Positions 1 through 7,800 of a stretch of DNA of 13,093 bases are shown one piece after another. Made by a program: the position numbers and the translations under genes. Position 1 is the stretch's first letter; the number at the start of each line of letters is the position of its first letter. This DNA is from CAYQTL01 sp964420405 (lineage in GTDB: Bacteria; Acidobacteriota; Thermoanaerobaculia; Thermoanaerobaculales; Sulfomarinibacteraceae): the NCBI GenBank assembly GCA_964420405.1, contig CAYQTL010000097.1, positions 1-13,093 of the forward strand, written 5' to 3'. The notes below the pieces were generated by a model. That model was given only the letters and a program-made list of their open reading frames with translations. It ran no database searches and was not told the origin of the DNA.

Positions 1-1
1 G

Positions 2-364
<363 letters not shown>

Positions 365-380
365 GCGATCGCGTCCGGGT

Positions 381-398
381 GTCGGTCGGGTGACCGAC
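381..398 (+). terminator. Hairpin after the ABC ATPase gene, possible weak terminator
   Basis: A perfect 7-bp inverted repeat (GTCGGTC / GACCGAC) with a GGGT loop lies 16 nt after the ABC gene stop. No T-run follows, so it is not a canonical intrinsic terminator. It could mark the end of the upstream transcript or be a chance GC-rich hairpin. Confidence 0.3.
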
Positions 399-435
399 GG
401 CGCGGAGCTGCCGCCCGCGGAGTCGCTGAGACAAA

Positions 436-488
436 TTGAGAAAAATCTCACAAGACCGTGATTGAAAGCCTCCAAGGCGTGGTACAGT
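436..488 (+). promoter_or_regulatory. Predicted promoter and operator of the 628-8221 gene cluster
   Basis: This AT-rich island stands out in a GC-rich region. Positions 436-453 read TTGTGAGATTTTTCTCAA on the minus strand, an imperfect palindrome fitting CRP/FNR-type (TGTGA-N6-TCnCA) or Rex-type operators. It is closely related to elements before sulP and hppA. Thirty nt downstream is TACAGT (483-488), with TGG just before it as an extended -10. A TTGAAA at 462-467 could be a -35 at a short 15-nt spacing. Transcription would start near 495, leaving a leader of about 130 nt. The motif match is seen; the function is inferred. Confidence 0.45.
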
Positions 489-627
489 GCCGTGGCATGG
501 CGGGCGGAGATCGCGCTCGGAATGTCGGCCCGGGCGCCGTCGCGAAGCCGTCGAAGGAACCGGGGCTGGCGTGCGGAGGCGCCGTGGGCACGGCCCACCG
601 CGGGCGGCGTCCGGAGCGGAGGGTGGG

Positions 628-2022
628 ATGCCGATCGTCTCCATCTCGCGGGGGTCGCACAGCGGCGGTGCCCGCCTCGCCCAGGCGCTCGGCGAGCGCC
701 TGGGGTACCGGGTCCTGAGCCAGGAGGTCGTGACCGAGGCCGCCGCGCGGTACGGCATCTCCGACGACGAGATGCTGCGGGGCATCGACATGCCCGCCAA
801 CTTCTTCGAGCGGTTCAACCGGACCAAGGACCGCTACGTCCTGGCCATGCAGGCGACCCTCGGCGAGATGTTCGAGGACGGCAACGGGGTCTACCACGGT
901 CTCGCCGGTCAGTTCCTGTTCCACGACCTGTGCGCGGTCTTCCAGGTACGGCTCGTCGCACCGGCGGAGTACCGCATCCGGGCCGCGATGTCGGCGATCG
1001 GGTTGAGCCGGGAGGAGGCCGTGCGGTACATCCGCGAGGTCGACGAGCGGCGCGCCAAGTGGGGCCGGCAGGTGTTCGGGATCGACTGGAACGATCCCGA
1101 CCTCTACGACCTGGTGGTCAACCTCGAGCAGATGGACATCGACGCCGCGGCGGACACGGTCGCCGAGCTGATGAGCCGCCGCGCCACCCAGGGCACGCCG
1201 CGCTGCGTGCAGGAGTTCCGCAACTTCGCGCTCGAGAAGCGGGTGCGGGCCGAGCTGTTCTTCAACTCGCCGTTCAACCCCGACATCGTCGAGGTCCGCG
1301 CCGACGGCGGCACCGCCTATCTGTCCGGGGGTCGGGCGTTCCACGCCAACCGGGAGAGGATCCTGGAGTTCGTCGCCGGGCTGTCCGGGGTGCGGAACGT
1401 GGTCGCCGACGAGGCGGCGTTCAGCGCGGTCGGTGCGGGCCTCGACCAGGACTTCGGGATCTCGACCCGGGACACCCGGGCGCGGGATGTGATGCTGCCC
1501 CCACGCAGCTACCCCCACGTGCAGGCCCGGGTGGCGATCCGGGACGCGATCGTCGCGCTGTCGGCGTCGGCGGTGCGGATGCCCGACGGCTACATCATGG
1601 TGCCGCGCTACGTCCTGGTCCTGGACGACGACGAGCAGCTGGTCGGGATCGTCAGCCGGCGCGAGCTGCTGAAGGGCCTGGTGCCCGCGTTCCGTCGCAG
1701 TCGCGAGTCGGCGGAGCACATCCAGGAGCTGGTTCCGTTCGGTGGCGAGATGCCGTCGGAGGTCTTGATCAGCTGGACCTCCCTGTTCTCGCGGACCACC
1801 CTCGAGGCGGCCACCGAGCCGGTGCGGACGATCATGGCCGGGGTCAAGGGGACCGTCCAGGTGGACGACTCCCTGTCGGCGGTCATCTCGACGATGCTGC
1901 ACCACGGGGTCGACCTGGTTCCCGTGCTGGACGGCAGCCGGGTCGCGGGCGTGGTCCTGATGACCAACATCTTCGACATCGTCGCGCAGTTCGTGATGGA
2001 GCACGGCGGGCAGGCGCACTGA
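628..2022 (+). CDS. Cytidylate-kinase-like / BON / CBS-pair protein
   Basis: This 464-residue, probably cytoplasmic protein has three parts. Residues 1-187 resemble the cytidylate-kinase-like family (Cytidylate_kin2): the N-terminal ISRGSHSGG loop sits where the family has its glycine-rich nucleotide loop, which lacks the usual Lys, and a REVDERRAKW segment follows near 136-145. Residues about 197-262 look like a BON domain, usually a ligand- or membrane-associated module. Residues about 284-459 are two CBS motifs, which usually bind adenine nucleotides and gate partner proteins such as transporters. I chose ATG 628 because the family's MPIVSISRG start begins there and GGAGGG lies 4 nt upstream; a GTG at 487 overlaps the predicted promoter. 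The DASS transporter gene starts 24 nt downstream, so a nucleotide-sensing regulator of that transporter is plausible. Whether it is an active kinase is unknown. Confidence 0.8.
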   Translation: MPIVSISRGSHSGGARLAQALGERLGYRVLSQEVVTEAAARYGISDDEMLRGIDMPANFFERFNRTKDRYVLAMQATLGEMFEDGNGVYHGLAGQFLFHDLCAVFQVRLVAPAEYRIRAAMSAIGLSREEAVRYIREVDERRAKWGRQVFGIDWNDPDLYDLVVNLEQMDIDAAADTVAELMSRRATQGTPRCVQEFRNFALEKRVRAELFFNSPFNPDIVEVRADGGTAYLSGGRAFHANRERILEFVAGLSGVRNVVADEAAFSAVGAGLDQDFGISTRDTRARDVMLPPRSYPHVQARVAIRDAIVALSASAVRMPDGYIMVPRYVLVLDDDEQLVGIVSRRELLKGLVPAFRRSRESAEHIQELVPFGGEMPSEVLISWTSLFSRTTLEAATEPVRTIMAGVKGTVQVDDSLSAVISTMLHHGVDLVPVLDGSRVAGVVLMTNIFDIVAQFVMEHGGQAH

Positions 2023-2046
2023 CGCGCGTCCCGGGAGGGTCACACC

Positions 2047-3612
2047 ATGACCTCGCAGTCCACGACCTCGCAGTCCACGGCTGCCCCGTCGAAGCCGAGA
2101 CCCTCGATCATCTTCTTCCGCCGTGGAGGCGCGGACGTCGACTGGCGACGTATCGGCTTTCTGCTCCTCGGCGTGGTGCTGTTCGCGGGGGTCTACCTGT
2201 CGCCGCCGTGGCCGGCGGCGGTCGACCCGATGGGCGCGTCGTTCGAGCTGACCGCCCAGGGCAAGGCCGCCATCGCGCTGTTCCTGATCGCCGCGGTGTG
2301 GTGGGTCTTCGAGGTCGTTCCCATCGGCGTCACCTCGATCGCCATCGGCGTCATCCAGGCGCTGTTCCTGATCCGCCCCGGGATCTTCGTCCAGGGCCAG
2401 GCCGACCCGATCGGGGGCGCCGAGCTGGCGTTCAAGGAGTTCTTCCACCCCTCGGTGTGGTTCATCTTCGGCTCGATCGTGATCGGCATGGTGTTCACCA
2501 AGACCGGGCTGACGAGGCGGCTGGCGTACAAGATGCTGGTGATCGTGGGCGAGCGCACGAGCCGGATCTACCTCGGGTGCTTCCTGATGACCGCCGTCCT
2601 GACCCACGTCATGGCCCACACCGCCGTGGCGGCGACGATCTACCCCCTGCTGGTGGCGATCTACCGGCTGTACGAGGAGGGCGACGAGCCGACGAGGTTC
2701 GGCAAGGGGCTGTTCATGGGGATGGCGTACGTCGCCGGGGCCGGCAGCATCGTCACGCTGCTCGGCGCCGCCCGGGGCGCCGTGGCGATCGGCTTCTACC
2801 GCGAGATCACCGGGACCGAGGTCACGTTCTTCGGGCTGTCGTACTACATGGCGCCGATCGGCTGGGCGATGGTGTTCGTGCTGTGGGGCTTCTTCATGGT
2901 CGCGTACCGTCCCGAGCGGGCGACGATCCCCGGCCTCCGGACCCGTGCCGCCGACCTCTACCGTCGGCTCGGGCCGATCAGCCGCGACGAGATCGTGGCG
3001 GCGGCGATCGTCGTGACCGCGGTGACGGTGATGAGCCTGCGGTCCTTCATCCCGGCGTTCGCCAGCCTCGACAAGAGCGGCGTGATCCTGCTGGCGACCG
3101 TCCTGTTCTTCGTCCTCCGGATCCTTGACGTCAAGGACCTCGAGAACATCCCGTGGAACATCATCCTGCTGTTCGGGGGTGCGATGAGCCTGGGCTACTG
3201 CCTGGTGGTCACGGGGGCGGCCGACTGGCTCGCCATCAACACGGTGTCGTTGCTCGGGTCGGCACCGGCCGTCGTGTTCATCCTCGGAGTGATCGCCTTC
3301 GTGATGATCATGACCAACCTGATCATGAACGTGGCCGCGATCGCGATCTGCCTGCCGGTGGCACTCAAGATCGCGCCGTACCTCGGCGTCGGTGCCGAGG
3401 TGATCCTGTTCGGCTCGCTGGTGGTCGCCGGGATGCCGTTCCTGCTGCTGGTGGGCGCTGCGCCCAACGCCATCGCGTACGAGTCCAAGCAGTTCACGTC
3501 GGGCGAGTTCTTCCGCGCGGGCGTGCCCGCGAGCCTGGTCCTGATGATCGTGGTCGCGGTGTTCGTGGTGGTGGTGTGGCCGCTGATGGGGATGGACGTG
3601 CTCGTGTCGTGA
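2047..3612 (+). CDS. DASS/SLC13-family anion transporter (substrate unknown)
   Basis: This 521-residue inner-membrane protein has many hydrophobic helices and the two-fold repeat of divalent anion:sodium symporters (CitT/SdcS/VcINDY relatives). In the second half, GAAPNAIAYESKQFTSGEFF (470-489) matches the family's GTxPN...F motif, and the TNLIMNVAA segment (423-431) lies where the SNT sodium/substrate loop is found. In the first half the corresponding motifs are altered: AHTAV (190-194) in place of SNTAT, and GAARG (240-244) in place of GTPPN. The N-terminal 20 residues are a Ser/Thr/Pro-rich cytoplasmic tail. The start at 2047 is supported by GGGAGGG 7 nt upstream. Dicarboxylate, sulfate or another oxyanion are all possible, and the altered first motif argues against copying a substrate from a model transporter. 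The gene is probably co-transcribed with the preceding CBS-protein gene. Confidence 0.85.
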   Translation: MTSQSTTSQSTAAPSKPRPSIIFFRRGGADVDWRRIGFLLLGVVLFAGVYLSPPWPAAVDPMGASFELTAQGKAAIALFLIAAVWWVFEVVPIGVTSIAIGVIQALFLIRPGIFVQGQADPIGGAELAFKEFFHPSVWFIFGSIVIGMVFTKTGLTRRLAYKMLVIVGERTSRIYLGCFLMTAVLTHVMAHTAVAATIYPLLVAIYRLYEEGDEPTRFGKGLFMGMAYVAGAGSIVTLLGAARGAVAIGFYREITGTEVTFFGLSYYMAPIGWAMVFVLWGFFMVAYRPERATIPGLRTRAADLYRRLGPISRDEIVAAAIVVTAVTVMSLRSFIPAFASLDKSGVILLATVLFFVLRILDVKDLENIPWNIILLFGGAMSLGYCLVVTGAADWLAINTVSLLGSAPAVVFILGVIAFVMIMTNLIMNVAAIAICLPVALKIAPYLGVGAEVILFGSLVVAGMPFLLLVGAAPNAIAYESKQFTSGEFFRAGVPASLVLMIVVAVFVVVVWPLMGMDVLVS

Positions 3613-3640
3613 CCGGCACACGGGCGCCCGCGGCGTGGGA

Positions 3641-3662
3641 CCCGGAGCGGACGGTCTCCGGG
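3641..3662 (+). other. Inverted repeat between the transporter and receiver-fusion genes
   Basis: A perfect 7-bp stem (CCCGGAG / CTCCGGG) with an 8-nt loop lies in the 118-bp gap before the next gene. There is no T-tract. It could partially attenuate read-through or be a processing site separating transporter and signalling transcripts. I see no convincing promoter in this gap. Confidence 0.3.
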
Positions 3663-3730
3663 GTGCTTCGCCGGGAGCGTTTCGTGAGACGATGAGACTG
3701 GCTCGTGACCAGCGGCGTGGAGCCTGAACG

Positions 3731-4957
3731 ATGGCAATCCTGATGATGGACTCGTGGGCGTTCTGTCACGGCCGGGAGGTCGCCGCACGGGTGGCCGAGC
3801 GCACCGGCTTCGAGCGGCTCGACGAGGAGACGGTCGTCCGGGCCGCGGTGGAGGCATCCGGCGTCGCGGAGGACCGCCTCCGCCGTCTGATGTACGGCCC
3901 GTCGCGGCTGCTGGACGGGCTGACGGGGGACCGCCCGACGGAGGTGGCGGCGCTGCGACTGGCGCTCGCCGAGATCCTCGGAGCGGACGGGATCGTGCTG
4001 CGGGGCGCCGTCGGCCACCTGGTGACGGACGGGGTGGCGCACGTGCTGCGGGCGTGTCTCGGCGCGAGCCGCGAGTACCGCATGGAGCAGGCGCGTGGTC
4101 GGGGCCTGAGCGGGCGCGACGCAGAGCGCAGCATCCGTCGCGACGACGACGCCCGCGCCGAGTGGGTGGAGCTGGTGCGGGGGCGGGACTTCCGGGACGC
4201 CGACCTGTACGACGTGTTCGTGGCGATGCAGGACAGCTCGGTGGACGAGGCGACCGGACTGATCGTGGCCGCGCTCGAGAACCCGGCGGTGGCGCGGACG
4301 CCGGCGTCGGAGGCGGCGGTCGCGGACGCGCGGCTGGCGGCACGGGTCCAGCTCGAGCTGGCCCGCAAGGGGCACGACGTCGACGTGCGAGCCGGTGACG
4401 GCGCGGTCACGGTGCTCATCAAGGAGCACACCATGTTCCTCGAGCGGCTGCAGCGGGAGCTGGTCGAGGCGGCCGGCGGCGTCGCCGGCGTGCGGGCGGT
4501 CACGGCCCGGCCAGGACCCCGCTACCGGGAGCCGAGCCTCGTGCGAGGGGCCGACCTGGACGTGCCGCGCAAGGTGCTGCTGGTGGACGACGAGCGGGAC
4601 TTCGTCCACACCCTGTCGGAGCGCCTCCAGTCCCGCCGGATGGCTCCCACCATCGCCTACGACGGCGAGCAGGCGCTCGACGCGGTCCGCGGTGAGGCGC
4701 CGGAGGTGATGGTGCTGGACCTGAAGATGCCGGGCATCGACGGCATCGAGGTGCTGCGGCGGGTCAAGCGGGAGCATCCGGAGACCGAGGTCATCATCCT
4801 CACCGGCCACGGCTCCGACGCGGAGGAGAAGGTCGCCTTCGAGCTGGGCGCGTTCGCCTACCTGCGCAAGCCGGTCGACATCGACGTCCTCACCGACACC
4901 ATGAAGGCGGCCTACCGCAGGGTCGCGGAGCAAGGGGAGACCGATGGCGGCACGTGA
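3731..4957 (+). CDS. Degenerate cytidylate-kinase-like / BON-like / receiver-domain fusion
   Basis: This 408-residue cytoplasmic protein is a fusion. Residues 1-185 are paralogous to the kinase-like domain of the 628-2022 product: both share a GREVAARVAERTGF-type helix and a charged segment ending in W followed by DADLYD. The glycine-rich nucleotide loop is lost, with MDSWAFCHG at 7-14 region replacing SRGSHSGG, so catalysis is unlikely. Residues about 195-258 look BON-like. Residues 280-400 are a complete CheY-type receiver with acidic pair D286/D287, phospho-acceptor D330, T358 and K380. There is no DNA-binding or enzymatic output. The start has GGAG 8 nt upstream. The stop overlaps the next gene's GTG by 4 bp, indicating translational coupling to the histidine kinase. 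The likely role is a phosphorylation-controlled binding partner in this pathway; its target is unknown. Confidence 0.8.
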   Translation: MAILMMDSWAFCHGREVAARVAERTGFERLDEETVVRAAVEASGVAEDRLRRLMYGPSRLLDGLTGDRPTEVAALRLALAEILGADGIVLRGAVGHLVTDGVAHVLRACLGASREYRMEQARGRGLSGRDAERSIRRDDDARAEWVELVRGRDFRDADLYDVFVAMQDSSVDEATGLIVAALENPAVARTPASEAAVADARLAARVQLELARKGHDVDVRAGDGAVTVLIKEHTMFLERLQRELVEAAGGVAGVRAVTARPGPRYREPSLVRGADLDVPRKVLLVDDERDFVHTLSERLQSRRMAPTIAYDGEQALDAVRGEAPEVMVLDLKMPGIDGIEVLRRVKREHPETEVIILTGHGSDAEEKVAFELGAFAYLRKPVDIDVLTDTMKAAYRRVAEQGETDGGT

Positions 4958-6705
4958 GGTCGGTCCGGGTCGCTGAGATGCAGGCCGAGGGCGACGAGCT
5001 GCTCCACGAGCCCTCGCGGGAGGACGGCGAGGTCCGACCCCATCTGTCCAGCTGGGGCAGCTTCCGAAGGATGCGGCGATCGGTGGTGCTGGCCACCGCC
5101 ACCGTCTCGCTGGTGCCGTTGGCGATCATGACCTGGCTGTACCATCACCAGTACGAGCGCGTGTTCCGCGCCGAGCGGATCCAGCCGATCTCGCGCCTGA
5201 CGGCGATCACCCGGCAGTCGATCGAGTACTACCTGAGCGAGCGCCGTTCGGCGCTCGACTTCATCGTCCACGACCGCGCGTACGACGAGCTGTGTGACTC
5301 GGCCGAGCTCGCCCGCCTGTTCCACAACTTCAACCGCTCGATGAAGGTCGGCGCGTTCGTGGACCTCGGTCTGATCGACGCCGACGGTGACCAGCTGTGC
5401 TACGCCGGCACCTATCGCCTCGAGGGACACAACTACCTCGACCAGCCGTGGTTCCACCAGGTGCTGCGGCGCGGCATCTACGTCTCGGACGTGTTCCTCG
5501 GCCACCGCAACTCGCCCCACTTCGTGATCGCGATCCGGCACGAACGGGACGGTGGCGAGCCCTACGTGCTGCGGGCCACGATCGACGCCGAGATGCTCGC
5601 GGGGCAGGTGCGCGGCGGAGGGCTGCTGCCGTCCAGCGACGTGTTCCTCGTCAACCGGGAAGGCGTCCTGCAGACCGCTTCCCGGCGGTACGGTCCGGTC
5701 CTCGACGCGATGCCGCTGCCGCTGCCGCCGGTGACGGACGCGGTCGACGTGCTCGAGCAGCGCGATCCCGGTGGCGAGCTGCTGTACGTCGGGTACGCGT
5801 ACGTCGACGACTCGCCGTTCGTGGTGGTGTTCGTCCAGGAGGCGGGCGACGCCATGGGACGGTGGTTCACCCTGCGGTCGGAGCTGCTCGGTTTCATGCT
5901 CGGCAGCTCGGTGCTGATCCTCGGCGTCATCTGGTGGGGATCGAACCAGTTCGTGCTCAGCCTGCGGGAGGCGAACCGGCGGCGAGCGGCGCTGTTCCAC
6001 GAGGTGGAGTACTCCAACAAGCTGGCATCGATCGGACGCCTGGCGGCGGGGGTCGCGCACGAGATCAACAACCCGCTGGCGATCATCAACGAGAAGGCGG
6101 GACTGCTGCGCGACCTGATCTCGCTCGACGCGGACTTCCCCAAGCGGGACAAGCTCCTCGGCCTGGTCGACTCGGTGCTCGCGTCAGTCGACCGATGCAG
6201 CACCATCACGCACCGGCTGCTCGGCTTCGCGCGCCACATGCACGTCAGCGACGACGCGATCGACCTGTATGCGCTGCTGCGGGAGGTTCTCGGGTTCCTC
6301 GCCAAGGAGGCGGAGCACCGCAGTCTCGACATCAGCTTCCCGGTCCCCGGCGACGTCCCGACCATCCAGAGCGACCGGGGCCAGCTCCAGCAGGTCTTCC
6401 TCAACCTCCTGAACAACGCCTTCGCGGCGGTGTCCGACGGCGGCAGCATCGAGATCCTCGTCGAGCCGGCCGGCGACGACCAGGTCGCCGTGACCATCTC
6501 TGACGACGGCTGCGGCATTCCGCGGGCCAACCTCGAGCGGATCTTCGAGCCGTTCTTCACGACCAAGGAGGGCTCCGGGACCGGTCTCGGCCTGTCGATC
6601 ACCTACGGCATCGTGCGCAAGCTCGGTGGCACGATCGACGTCGAGAGCGAGGTCGGCTCGGGCACCCGGTTCACGGTGGTCCTGCCGGCGAGGAGAAGGG
6701 CGTGA
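4954..6705 (+). CDS. Membrane sensor histidine kinase with Cache-like sensor
   Basis: This 583-residue inner-membrane kinase has a short cytoplasmic N-terminus, TM1 at about 43-63, an extracytoplasmic sensor at about 64-305, TM2 at about 311-328, then DHp and catalytic domains. The sensor carries a Cache/PAS-like core (DQPWFHQVLRRGIYVSDVFL, 163-182), suggesting a small-molecule ligand. The phospho-acceptor is His369 in GVAHEINNPLAI. The N-box (FLNLLNN, 482-488), G1 (DDGCGIP, 517-523), F-box (FEPFFTT) and G2 (GTGLGLS, 542-548) are intact, so it should autophosphorylate. I chose GTG 4954 because it forms a GTGA overlap with the previous stop, as at 7081; ATG 4978 is the alternative, and neither has a strong ribosome-binding site. 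Likely targets are the neighbouring receivers. The ligand is unknown. Confidence 0.92.
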   Translation: MRSVRVAEMQAEGDELLHEPSREDGEVRPHLSSWGSFRRMRRSVVLATATVSLVPLAIMTWLYHHQYERVFRAERIQPISRLTAITRQSIEYYLSERRSALDFIVHDRAYDELCDSAELARLFHNFNRSMKVGAFVDLGLIDADGDQLCYAGTYRLEGHNYLDQPWFHQVLRRGIYVSDVFLGHRNSPHFVIAIRHERDGGEPYVLRATIDAEMLAGQVRGGGLLPSSDVFLVNREGVLQTASRRYGPVLDAMPLPLPPVTDAVDVLEQRDPGGELLYVGYAYVDDSPFVVVFVQEAGDAMGRWFTLRSELLGFMLGSSVLILGVIWWGSNQFVLSLREANRRRAALFHEVEYSNKLASIGRLAAGVAHEINNPLAIINEKAGLLRDLISLDADFPKRDKLLGLVDSVLASVDRCSTITHRLLGFARHMHVSDDAIDLYALLREVLGFLAKEAEHRSLDISFPVPGDVPTIQSDRGQLQQVFLNLLNNAFAAVSDGGSIEILVEPAGDDQVAVTISDDGCGIPRANLERIFEPFFTTKEGSGTGLGLSITYGIVRKLGGTIDVESEVGSGTRFTVVLPARRRA

Positions 6706-6706
6706 C

Positions 6707-7084
6707 ATGATGGCAACTCTGAGAGTCCTGTTCGTCGACGACGAGCACGAGCTGGTGTCGGCCGTGGTCGAACGGCTCGAGCTGCGGGGAATCCGGGCCG
6801 ACGGGGAGACGGGGGGGGCTGCAGCGCTGGAGAGGATCGCGCACGAGGAGTACGACGTGGTCGCCCTCGATGTCCGCATGCCCGGGGTGGGGGGGCTCGA
6901 CGTGGTCCGCCGCCTGCGCCAGCAGCGGCCGTCGCTGAAGGTCGTGCTGCTGACCGGCCACGGCTCCCTCGAGGACGCGGCCGAGGGTGAGCGGCTGGGC
7001 GTGTTCGCCTACCTGCAGAAACCGGTCGACATCGACGACTTCGTGTCGATTCTCCGGCGGGCCGCCGGCGAGGGCGGGGCGTGA
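6707..7084 (+). CDS. Stand-alone receiver-domain response regulator
   Basis: This 125-residue single-domain CheY-like protein has the full active site: D11/D12, phospho-acceptor D55 in ALDVRMPG, T83 in LLTGHG and K105 in LQKPVD. It has no output domain, so it acts through protein contacts or passes phosphate on. ATG 6707 lies 1 nt after the kinase stop and 6 nt after AGGAGAAGGG; ATG 6710 is an equal alternative. Its stop overlaps the next GTG by 4 bp. Position between an intact kinase and a degenerate one suggests an intermediate receiver in a phosphorelay, which is an inference from layout. Confidence 0.9.
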   Translation: MMATLRVLFVDDEHELVSAVVERLELRGIRADGETGGAAALERIAHEEYDVVALDVRMPGVGGLDVVRRLRQQRPSLKVVLLTGHGSLEDAAEGERLGVFAYLQKPVDIDDFVSILRRAAGEGGA

Positions 7085-7800
7085 CCGGGATGGACGCCGC
7101 GGCCATGCGACGGGAGGGTCTGGCGTTCTTCGGCCGGATGACCGCCGGCCAGGCGCACGAGGTCACCAACGTGCTCAACATCGTCAACGAGCTGGCCGGT
7201 CTGCAGGCGGACCTGCTGCGGGCCGCCGCGGCCGACCGCGCGCCGGACCTGGGTCGGCTGGCGGACATCGCCGACCGGATCCAGGCCCAGGTCGCGCGTG
7301 GCGAGACGATCCTGCGCAACGTGAACCGTTTCGCCCACAGCGTCGACCTGCCGGTGGCGGTGTTCGACCTCGGCGAGGTGCTCGACCGGGTCGTGTTCCT
7401 GTCCAGGCGGACGGCCCACCTGGCGAGGGTCGGGCTCACGCTGCGGCTGCCCGAGGAGTCGGTGACCCTCGAGAGCAACCCGTTCAGCATCCAGCAGGCG
7501 GTGTTCTGCTGCATCGACCTCGCCGTGGCGGGGGCCGGCGAGCGGCGGCGGGTGCTCGTCACCTTTCGAGCCGGCGACCACGCGGTGACGATCGAGGTCC
7601 TGTCGGAGGATCCCGTGACGGCGGGACCGGCATTCGAGCACAGGATGCGGTTCCTGCGAGCCCTGCTGGAGGAGCTCGGCGGCGACGTGCACGCGGCGCC
7701 GGACACGGGCGAGGAGCGACGGTTCGTGATCCGGCTGCCGTGGCGCCGGGCCGCGGCCTCGACGGCCGACGAGGAGGAGGGACAGGGTGATGCGACCTGA
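7081..7800 (+). CDS. Histidine-kinase-like protein lacking ATP-binding motifs, possible phosphotransferase
   Basis: This 239-residue soluble protein has no sensor or membrane segment. Residues 15-85 match a DHp dimerisation domain with an H-box (AGQAHEVTNVLNI) and candidate phospho-acceptor His26. The rest follows the catalytic-domain fold of the 4954 kinase: SIQQAVFCCIDLAV (136-149) stands where that kinase has its N-box, and LGGDVHAAPDTGEERRFVI matches its final strands. The N-box Asn residues, G1 (DxGxGI), F-box and G2 (GxGLGLS) are all absent, and the ATP-lid stretch is missing. It should not bind ATP in the usual way. Spo0B and ChpT are known phosphotransferases of this plan, so the same role is suggested here. 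GTG 7081 overlaps the previous stop by 4 bp and has GAGGG upstream; ATG 7090 is an alternative. Confidence 0.78.
   Translation: MTGMDAAAMRREGLAFFGRMTAGQAHEVTNVLNIVNELAGLQADLLRAAAADRAPDLGRLADIADRIQAQVARGETILRNVNRFAHSVDLPVAVFDLGEVLDRVVFLSRRTAHLARVGLTLRLPEESVTLESNPFSIQQAVFCCIDLAVAGAGERRRVLVTFRAGDHAVTIEVLSEDPVTAGPAFEHRMRFLRALLEELGGDVHAAPDTGEERRFVIRLPWRRAAASTADEEEGQGDAT

Noticed and set aside
462..3128. An 888-codon plus-strand frame covering the CBS protein and most of the DASS gene
   Set aside because: It is a shifted-frame shadow rich in Arg, Gly and Pro with no recognisable motif; the overlapping frames carry clear family motifs and ribosome-binding sites.
448..3621. A 1057-codon open frame on the minus strand rich in His, Asp, Arg and Gln
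   Set aside because: It is antisense to two well-supported genes. Its composition is what reverse reading of GC-rich codons produces, and it shows no domain.
4943..4957. ATG at 4943 as the histidine kinase start
   Set aside because: It lies in the frame of the upstream receiver-fusion gene, so it runs straight into that gene's stop at 4955.
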